From positions 1-11,607 of the forward strand of contig BNUW01000076.1 in NCBI GenBank assembly GCA_025997655.1: 11,607 nt of DNA, written 5' to 3'. Position numbers and translations under genes: made by a program. Below are positions 6,212 to 11,607 of the stretch, one piece after another. Under the pieces are notes generated by a model that was given only the letters and a program-made list of their open reading frames with translations, ran no database searches and had not been told where the DNA came from. Position 1 is the stretch's first letter. Each line of letters opens with the position of its first letter. The DNA is from Spirochaetia bacterium (GTDB taxonomy: Bacteria > Spirochaetota > Spirochaetia > Treponematales > Breznakiellaceae).

Positions 6212-7155
6212 TAGCCAAGGGTACGTTGGAATACCTTCCCGGCCGGATTTTTCAGGCGATTCCGGGCTTTGAAGGTCATCTGGAACAGGAACTTGGCGGT
6301 TCCGTTTCCCCCTGGGGTCCTTTTTACCCCATGCAAACCCCGCCGGGACCGGTATTTTGGTTCCAAAATTGCTGGTTTAAGCCCTTTCGCCTGGAATTTA
6401 CTTCCATTTCTGAAGCCGCCGCCTGTTTGCGGGCCATCCAGCGAAACTGGGCGCCCAGTCTTTTTACCCAATTCCGTCGGGGCGCCCTGATAGCCGAAAA
6501 ACTGCCGCCCCTGTCGTCAAAACGGCGACCCTTCCCCTGGACGCTCCCGGACAATCCCATGGGAAGCTGGACCCTCCTGGACGCTCATACCCTGCTGGGG
6601 TCTGCTCAATGCGCCAGTCCCTTTCCGGGGGGCATCATTGAATTTGATGAGGACAAACTGGGTCCCCCCAGCCGGGCTTACCTGAAGCTCTGGGAAGCCC
6701 TGGTCCGTTGCGGCAGGTCGCCTCTGCCGGGTGACCGCTGCCTGGACGCCGGAGCAAGCCCCGGGGGCTGGACCTGGGCACTTGCAAACCAGGGCGCCGC
6801 AGTCCTTGCGGTGGACCGTGCCCCCCTGGAGGACCGTATCATGACCATGCCCGGTGTTACGTTCCAAAAACACGACGCCTTCACCTTGCGCCCTGAAGAC
6901 ATCGGCCCCCTGGACTGGCTTTTCTGCGACGTGATCTGCTACCCACAACGTTTATATGAATGGATTGAAAAATGGCTTGCCTCGGGGCTCTGCAAAAACT
7001 TCATCTGTACGATTAAGATGCAGGGCGATGGGGACCTTGAAACAAGCCGCCGTTTCGCCGCCATCCCCGGTAGTACCGTGGTGCATTTGTACCACAACAA
7101 ACATGAACTAACCTGGATAAAACGGGAAAAAGATACCGTTATTCCAGCATGGTGA
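6208..7155 (+). CDS. FtsJ/RlmM-like RNA 2'-O-ribose methyltransferase
   Basis: This 315-residue SAM-dependent methyltransferase has motif I CLDAGASPGGWTWAL (178-192). It also has a recognisable FtsJ-type K-D-K-E set: K160 in SRAYLKLWEAL, D241 in FCDVICYP, K270 in CTIKMQGDGD, and E300 in HNKHELTW. The N-terminal 150 residues resemble the THUMP-like extension of RlmM, which methylates C2498 of 23S rRNA in E. coli. The target here is inferred. The GTG start overlaps the PilZ stop by 4 nt (GTGA), and no good ribosome-binding site is visible, so reinitiation is likely. The last five codons, IPAW and stop, overlap the tail of the convergent protease gene by 17 bp. Confidence 0.85.
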   Translation: MIAKGTLEYLPGRIFQAIPGFEGHLEQELGGSVSPWGPFYPMQTPPGPVFWFQNCWFKPFRLEFTSISEAAACLRAIQRNWAPSLFTQFRRGALIAEKLPPLSSKRRPFPWTLPDNPMGSWTLLDAHTLLGSAQCASPFPGGIIEFDEDKLGPPSRAYLKLWEALVRCGRSPLPGDRCLDAGASPGGWTWALANQGAAVLAVDRAPLEDRIMTMPGVTFQKHDAFTLRPEDIGPLDWLFCDVICYPQRLYEWIEKWLASGLCKNFICTIKMQGDGDLETSRRFAAIPGSTVVHLYHNKHELTWIKREKDTVIPAW

Positions 7156-7552
7156 CGTATTTGTCCCCATGCACGCCGACGAGTTTCCCCTGTATGGGAT
7201 CGGGCATGAGGTCCAGCAGCTCCATCGCCGTCACACTGAATACGTTAGTTGCCCCTTCAGGAACGATAATAAACGGCATAGGGATACTGCGGTCCTGCCA
7301 CCAGATTTCCGCCTGACTTGAGATGTCGAAACTTTTTTCAACGCCGTCCGCCAGTTTGCAGATACGGCTGCCGGTCTTCGACAGTCCCAGTTTTTTACAC
7401 ACATCTTCAGTCAGGGTGTTGAAGTGTACCCCGGTATCAGCCATAAACGTAACGGTTACCTTCCGGACTTCCGCCTCTTTTTTCAGACCTTGTTGGGCTA
7501 ACGTAACATCTTCCATATTTTTCAGAACCAATTCTTCGGTAATTTTACTCAT
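7139..7552 (-). CDS. Retropepsin-like (clan AA) aspartic protease
   Basis: The 137-residue protein has the single-lobe aspartyl protease layout. The catalytic triplet is DTG at residues 39-41 in VTFMADTGVHFNTLTEDVCKK (cited in part), followed by KLGL, then a flap-like CKLADGVEKSF strand. The C-terminal part is AMELLDLMPDPIQGKLVGVHGD, similar to the ELLxLxxDPxxxxLVG ending of bacterial retropepsin-like proteins. Such enzymes act as dimers, each subunit giving one Asp. DTG is followed by V rather than the common A or S. There is no signal peptide, so it is cytoplasmic; substrate unknown. AAGAGG (7561-7566) lies 8 nt before the ATG. By eye its GC is lower than that of its neighbours, which fits an accessory gene inserted between two methyltransferase genes. 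Confidence 0.82.
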   Translation of the reverse strand: MSKITEELVLKNMEDVTLAQQGLKKEAEVRKVTVTFMADTGVHFNTLTEDVCKKLGLSKTGSRICKLADGVEKSFDISSQAEIWWQDRSIPMPFIIVPEGATNVFSVTAMELLDLMPDPIQGKLVGVHGDKYVTMLE

Positions 7553-7635
7553 GCTAATACCTCTTGGAGCATACTATGGCATATTGTCTGAGGAATATCC
7601 ACCGGCGATGCTTCTGAGCAGAAAAATCTTTTTAT

Positions 7636-7663
7636 ATGACATTTCCACAAAATGTGTTATAGT
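7636..7663 (+). promoter_or_regulatory. Promoter of the THUMP methyltransferase-tetR unit
   Basis: ATGACA (7636-7641) and TATAGT (7658-7663) are spaced 16 nt apart, 5 of 6 matches for each hexamer. The predicted start near 7670 leaves only about 7 nt before the ATG at 7677. The intergenic stretch 7553-7676 also faces the divergent protease gene. Confidence 0.6.
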
Positions 7664-7676
7664 ACTAGCAAGAAAT

Positions 7677-8873
7677 ATGGAAACCGTGATAGCCCTCTGC
7701 GGGATTGGTGTAGAAAAGGTAGTTTCAAACGAACTACGGAAACTCGGTGGGCAATACCGTGTCCTGGAAAGCGGTTTCGGCAAGGTCCGGTTTGAAACGG
7801 ACATCCCCGGTATGTACCGGGCGCTCATGGGGCTGCGGTGTGCGGATCGCCTGCTTTTAGAAGCGCGTACCTTTCCTGCCGCTGATTTTGACGCCCTTTT
7901 CGAAGGGGTAAAGTCCTTCCCCTGGGAAACATGGATACCCAATGGCATGGGCGTACAGGTTGCCAAGGTCCGGTCTAACCGGTCAAAGCTCCAGGGCATC
8001 ACCACTATCCAGGCCATGACCCACAAGGCGGCGGCGGACCGGCTCTGCGCGGCATACCACCAAGCCCGGTTGAGCGAAGCGGGTCCCCAGGCAACAATCC
8101 GGGTGTATGTGGAAAAGGATCAGGTATCGGTGTTGCTGGACCTTTCCGGGGAACCCCTGTTTAAGCGGGGCTACCGTACCGAAGGCGGCGCCGCTCCCCT
8201 CAGGGAAACCACCGCCGCAGCGCTCCTCTTCCTGGCCAACTGGCGGCGGAAATACCCCCTCTATGACCCCTTCTGCGGTTCCGGTACCATCGCCATAGAG
8301 GCTGCCCTTTACGCTTGGGATGCGGCCCCCGGCATGGGGCGGCGCTTTGCCCTGGCGGACCTGGTTCCGGCAAACGCGGAAACCGAGGCCCTGGTACGGC
8401 AGGAACTTCTGGGTAAGGTCAACTTTGAACGGACCATCCGCATCTACGGCAGCGATACCGATACCCGGGCGGTTTCCATGGCCAAATCCAATGTCCAAAG
8501 AGCCTACGAACTGGCCCAGGGCAAAACCCCCGGTTCAGGAATACGCCCGGACATCCGGCTTCCCTGGCTGCCGGAGTTTCGGACCTTGCCTATGAAGGCA
8601 GCCCGTCCCCCGGAGGGCCTTTCCGCCGAACCGGGCTTTATCATCACGAACCCGCCCTATGGGAAACGGCTGGGGGAGCCGGCGGAGGCGGAGGCAATGT
8701 ACGGGGAAATGGGGGATATAGGGGAGCGGTTCCCGAATTGGAAGCTGGCGTTGATCACCGACCATCCCGGCTTTGAATCCCACTTTGGCAGAAAAGCAGA
8801 CACGTGCCGGGAACTCACCAATGGCGCGTTGAACTCGTATTTTTATGAGTATGAAGCAATTAAGCGGGGGTAA
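7677..8873 (+). CDS. THUMP-domain RNA methyltransferase, RlmL/YpsC-like
   Basis: The 398-residue enzyme starts METVIALCGIGVEKVVSNEL, the usual N-terminus of the THUMP-methyltransferase family. A THUMP RNA-binding domain covers about 45-157, ending at DLSGEPLFKRGYR. A Rossmann methyltransferase domain follows, with motif I DPFCGSGTIAIEAA (197-210) and the N-methylation motif NPPYG (325-329). E. coli RlmL makes m2G2445 in 23S rRNA; this single-function protein resembles its N-terminal half and B. subtilis YpsC. The frame is open further upstream (to 7323), but that part runs antisense through the protease gene and lacks family similarity. The ATG at 7677 matches the family start and sits just after a good promoter. 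It ends 4 nt before tetR. Confidence 0.92.
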   Translation: METVIALCGIGVEKVVSNELRKLGGQYRVLESGFGKVRFETDIPGMYRALMGLRCADRLLLEARTFPAADFDALFEGVKSFPWETWIPNGMGVQVAKVRSNRSKLQGITTIQAMTHKAAADRLCAAYHQARLSEAGPQATIRVYVEKDQVSVLLDLSGEPLFKRGYRTEGGAAPLRETTAAALLFLANWRRKYPLYDPFCGSGTIAIEAALYAWDAAPGMGRRFALADLVPANAETEALVRQELLGKVNFERTIRIYGSDTDTRAVSMAKSNVQRAYELAQGKTPGSGIRPDIRLPWLPEFRTLPMKAARPPEGLSAEPGFIITNPPYGKRLGEPAEAEAMYGEMGDIGERFPNWKLALITDHPGFESHFGRKADTCRELTNGALNSYFYEYEAIKRG

Positions 8874-8877
8874 CAGA

Positions 8878-9486
8878 ATGTCGATAGTGGTGGAACATGA
8901 CAAACGGCGGCAGGAAATCCTGACACACGCCCTGGATGTCTTTACCGGGGAGGGGTTTGAAAACGCAACCTTCCAGAAGATCGCGGACCACTGCGGCATC
9001 ACCAGGACCACCCTGTATATCTACTTTAAAAACAAAACGGAAATCTTCAACTACAGCATCAAAAATATGCTCCTGGGCGTAGAAGAGGATCTTCTGCAGG
9101 TCAAGGATGACGAAGCCCTGAACAGCGTAGAAAAGATACGCAAGGTACTCATCCTGATTCTGGAACGGCTGGAAAAAAACCGCCGGCTTCTTTCGGTAAG
9201 CCTGAACTATCTGCTCTACCTTTCAAAAAGCGATACCGACACGGGCTACCGGGTACGCCGGAGGACCATCCGTACGCGCCGCATTTTGGCCTCCATGCTG
9301 ATAGAGGGCATCCGGGCGGGAACAATAAAGCCCATCAATGTCCGCGCCACGGACGACCTGCTCTACGGGATCCTTGAAGCCGCAATTTTCCGCATGGTGG
9401 TCCTGAAACAAAATGATGTGGGAGAATTGAAAAAGTCAGTGGAGCAAGCCCTGGCGCAGATCAGTACGCAGCCGTTAACGGTCTAA
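8878..9486 (+). CDS. TetR/AcrR-family transcriptional regulator
   Basis: This 202-residue protein has the TetR N-terminal helix-turn-helix at about residues 10-56: RRQEILTHALDVFTGEGFEN, then TFQKIADHCGITRTTLYIYF and KNKTEIF. The HTH is followed by an all-helical ligand and dimerisation domain that I cannot assign. The ATG at 8878 is preferred over 8845 because GGGGG (8866-8870) lies 7 nt before it and it begins right at the family's usual start. The gap to the upstream methyltransferase stop is 4 nt, so the two are probably co-transcribed. TetR proteins usually repress a nearby or own gene, but no operator palindrome was identified here. It converges with the chemoreceptor gene. Confidence 0.93.
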   Translation: MSIVVEHDKRRQEILTHALDVFTGEGFENATFQKIADHCGITRTTLYIYFKNKTEIFNYSIKNMLLGVEEDLLQVKDDEALNSVEKIRKVLILILERLEKNRRLLSVSLNYLLYLSKSDTDTGYRVRRRTIRTRRILASMLIEGIRAGTIKPINVRATDDLLYGILEAAIFRMVVLKQNDVGELKKSVEQALAQISTQPLTV

Positions 9487-9511
9487 AAAAAGCCCCCGAA
9501 GATGGGGGCTT
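9484..9511 (-). terminator. Rho-independent terminator of the chemoreceptor gene
   Basis: AAGCCCCC (9490-9497) and GGGGGCTT (9504-9511) form an 8-bp GC-rich stem with a 6-nt loop. Read on the minus strand it is followed by a run of seven T's (complement of the A's at 9485-9491), typical for an intrinsic terminator 27 nt after the chemoreceptor stop. In the plus direction the following sequence is TATGTT, so termination of the tetR transcript would be weaker. The tetR stop TAA overlaps its base. Confidence 0.85.
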
Positions 9512-9537
9512 ATGTTCGTATTACGGTGTTAGTAAAA

Positions 9538-11607
9538 CTACTCCACCTTAAACCGGGAAACCTCCCGTACCAGGATATCAATATTCTCCTTGTTATCCCC
9601 GCTGATCTCGTTCACCCGGTTCACTGCGACGTTGATCTGATCCGCCCCGGTGGCCATTTCGTTCATCCCGTTGGTGATCTCCTGGGTTGCCATTTCCAGA
9701 TTCTTCCCTTCGGTGATAATCTCCTTGCTTCCCTCAAGCATCTCCAGGGACCCGCCCTTAACCTGCTGGGTTATCCCGTTAAGCTGGCCCATCACTTCCA
9801 GAATCTGCTGGCTCCCCACGCTCTGCTCTTCCATGGCGTTACGGATATTCTCCGTCTGGTCGGACACGGTCTTTACCCCGACGTCAATAACCTCAAACTT
9901 GTTGAGCACGTTGTCGGTAGACTTCGTAATCTTGTCGATAGATTCCTTGATCTTCTTCAATACCATGCTGATGGTCTTTGACTGCTCCCCGGAACTTTCG
10001 GCGAGTTTGCGAATCTCATCGGCTACCACCGCAAAGCCCTTTCCCGCTTCACCGGCGTGGGCGGCCTCAATGGCGGCGTTCATCGAAAGCAGATTCGTTT
10101 GGCTGGCGATGTTTTCCATCACCGCGTTAATTTCCAGGAGGCCCTCGGACTCACGGGCAATTTCCTGAATATCCGTGGCAACTTCCTGCAGGCCCGTGCG
10201 CCCCACTTCGGAACTGTCAATCAGTTCCTTAACGCTTTCGGCGTTCTTCCCCAGGGTATTGGTCACCGACTGAATGTTGGCGATCATCTCCTCAATGGCG
10301 CTGGAAGACTTGGACACACTGGCGGTCTGATTTTCCACATGCCCGTTCAGCTTGTCGATATTGACGGTGATCTGCTCCATGGTGGCGTTTGTTTCAGTAA
10401 CGCTGGCGGACTGGTTCATCACCCGGCCCTTGATGCTCTGGATATTGGCGGTGATCTGATTGATAGCCGCTGCAGTCTCGGTCATGTTGGAGGCAAGCTC
10501 GTTTCCGATGTCAAAGAGGGCCGCCGCCTGTTTCTTGATAACCAGCACCAGGTCCTTGATTTTCCCCAGGGTACGGTTAAAGTATTTGGCAAGGTCCGCC
10601 ACTTCGTCATTGCCACGCTCGGCAATCGTTTTAGTCAGGTCACCTTCGCCTTCGGATATGTCCATAAGGGTATTGGCGACCTTGACGATGGGCTTGGCAA
10701 TAGAGCCTGCCAGGAAGAAGATAATTATCGCCGCCAGAATAATCGCGATGACCACAATAATTATCGTAATTTGGGTTAACCTGGTTACCTCCGCCATTAC
10801 CACATCCTCGGGCACCGAAGTGAGAATAGTCCACGCGGTCTTCACGCCCCCCACATAAAAAGGATAGCTGTAGAAAAGCTGCCCATTGTTCTCCCCGGAA
10901 TTCGGCTTTCCGGTTTGCAGGGTAGTTTCCGTATCCGCTACCGCCTGTTCACCAAGAATCAAAACCGATTGGGGATCCCGTATCGGCTTACCGACCATGT
11001 TGGGGTTATAATGGGCCGCGATGGTACCGTTGGTGGAATATAAAACCGCCCTTCCGGCCCCATAGGGCTTTATCGCGGATATGGCGTCCGAAGAAGGGGT
11101 CAGGTCAAGCATGATTCCCACCCTGCCCACAATAGTTCCATTGGCAATTATGGGATAGCAAATCCGTGCGGCTACTACCGGCTGCCCCAGCATTGTCGTA
11201 AAGTAGGGATCGCTAAAAACCGGGTCAGGCGAGCTGATATTGGCGGCTACCTCGCTATACAATTTATACTCTGACAAAACGTGTTTTTCCAGGGTCCCCG
11301 AGTTTCTCGTGAACCATGGCATATAGACCCCGGATGAATCGTATCCCGGCTTATTTGCAAATTCCGCGTCCCTGCCGTCAAGCACATTGGGTTTCCAAAC
11401 GGAAAATATCCCGAGAAAGTTCGTATTCGATTCCATGATCCCCCGCAGGGTGGTATCGTACCGGGTACGCCGTTCATCAACCGGAACACTCTGGTAGGAA
11501 TCCATAATATCGGCCACCGTCTTTGACACGGTCAAATAGTTTTCATACCGGCTTTGCATCTGAGAGGAATACATGCCGGTCAAGAACGGAAGAGCGTCGG
11601 GTAGGGA
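9538..11607 (-). CDS. Methyl-accepting chemotaxis protein, dCache sensor, 5' end off window
   Basis: The minus-strand frame is open from the right edge to the TAG at 9538-9540, about 690 residues. A dCache-type extracellular sensor domain comes first, with the pattern [22 protein letters not shown], and GRVGIMLDL in the membrane-distal part. It is followed by a membrane helix ([20 protein letters not shown], encoded near 10700-10766) and a HAMP domain ([20 protein letters not shown]). A long coiled-coil signalling domain follows, with the hairpin tip [20 protein letters not shown] and [18 protein letters not shown], which contact CheA/CheW. The N-terminal membrane helix expected before the sensor is missing, and codons remain open to base 11607, so the true start lies outside. 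The C-terminus ends RFKVE with no CheR-binding pentapeptide. Ligand unknown. It is convergent with tetR. Confidence 0.93.
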   Translation of the reverse strand, partial: SLPDALPFLTGMYSSQMQSRYENYLTVSKTVADIMDSYQSVPVDERRTRYDTTLRGIMESNTNFLGIFSVWKPNVLDGRDAEFANKPGYDSSGVYMPWFTRNSGTLEKHVLSEYKLYSEVAANISSPDPVFSDPYFTTMLGQPVVAARICYPIIANGTIVGRVGIMLDLTPSSDAISAIKPYGAGRAVLYSTNGTIAAHYNPNMVGKPIRDPQSVLILGEQAVADTETTLQTGKPNSGENNGQLFYSYPFYVGGVKTAWTILTSVPEDVVMAEVTRLTQITIIIVVIAIILAAIIIFFLAGSIAKPIVKVANTLMDISEGEGDLTKTIAERGNDEVADLAKYFNRTLGKIKDLVLVIKKQAAALFDIGNELASNMTETAAAINQITANIQSIKGRVMNQSASVTETNATMEQITVNIDKLNGHVENQTASVSKSSSAIEEMIANIQSVTNTLGKNAESVKELIDSSEVGRTGLQEVATDIQEIARESEGLLEINAVMENIASQTNLLSMNAAIEAAHAGEAGKGFAVVADEIRKLAESSGEQSKTISMVLKKIKESIDKITKSTDNVLNKFEVIDVGVKTVSDQTENIRNAMEEQSVGSQQILEVMGQLNGITQQVKGGSLEMLEGSKEIITEGKNLEMATQEITNGMNEMATGADQINVAVNRVNEISGDNKENIDILVREVSRFKVE

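Noticed and set aside
7323..7676. Upstream extension of the THUMP methyltransferase frame to an ATG at 7323
   Set aside because: It would add 118 residues encoded antisense to the protease gene, with no family similarity. The METVIALCGIG start at 7677 matches the family and has its own promoter.
8845..8877. Upstream ATG for the TetR gene
   Set aside because: It lies within the preceding gene and lacks a ribosome-binding site; 8878 has GGGGG at 7 nt and fits the family length.
9502..10858. Plus-strand open frames opposite the chemoreceptor gene
   Set aside because: They mirror the coiled-coil codon pattern of the chemoreceptor and have no independent start signals or domains.

Overview
The window reads as chromosomal DNA from a spirochaete, most likely a Treponema-type organism with moderately high GC (impression about 55%, not computed). 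This rests on recollection of families: the integrase fragment resembles Treponema integrases, the rpmH-rnpA-yidD-yidC-jag order fits, and a large dCache chemoreceptor is present. No search was run, so the genus is an inference.

Left edge (1-847): the N-terminal 177 residues of a tyrosine recombinase on the minus strand run off the window. Upstream of it lie a 25-bp inverted repeat and a complete tRNA-Thr(CGT) gene with its own promoter. The outermost 27 bases are an exact direct copy of the middle of rpmH (877-903), which makes this edge the most unusual part of the window.

Core (848-4166): a plus-strand cluster of rpmH, rnpA, yidD, yidC and jag/khpB. It makes ribosomal protein L34, the RNase P protein, the YidD and YidC membrane-insertion factors and the KH-R3H RNA-binding protein. 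Spacing is tight (1-nt overlap, 17 nt, 57 nt, 5 nt). Long hairpins begin at or near the stop codons of yidD and jag.

Middle (4167-7155): a 221-bp leader with two large hairpin structures precedes a DUF815-type AAA+ ATPase gene. A small PilZ-domain gene follows, then an FtsJ/RlmM-like RNA 2'-O-methyltransferase translationally coupled to it by GTGA.

Right (7139-11607): a DTG-motif, retropepsin-like aspartic protease gene on the minus strand overlaps the methyltransferase tail by 17 bp. Divergent from it is a two-gene unit, a THUMP-domain RlmL/YpsC-like rRNA methyltransferase followed by a TetR-family regulator. These converge on a minus-strand methyl-accepting chemotaxis protein whose 5' end lies outside the window, with a rho-independent terminator between them.

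Most of the window is ribosome, RNA and membrane-biogenesis housekeeping with a few accessory genes. I saw no CRISPR array, complete insertion sequence or recognisable defence system. The best candidates for something undescribed are the integrase/rpmH shared sequence and the structured region at 4165-4374.
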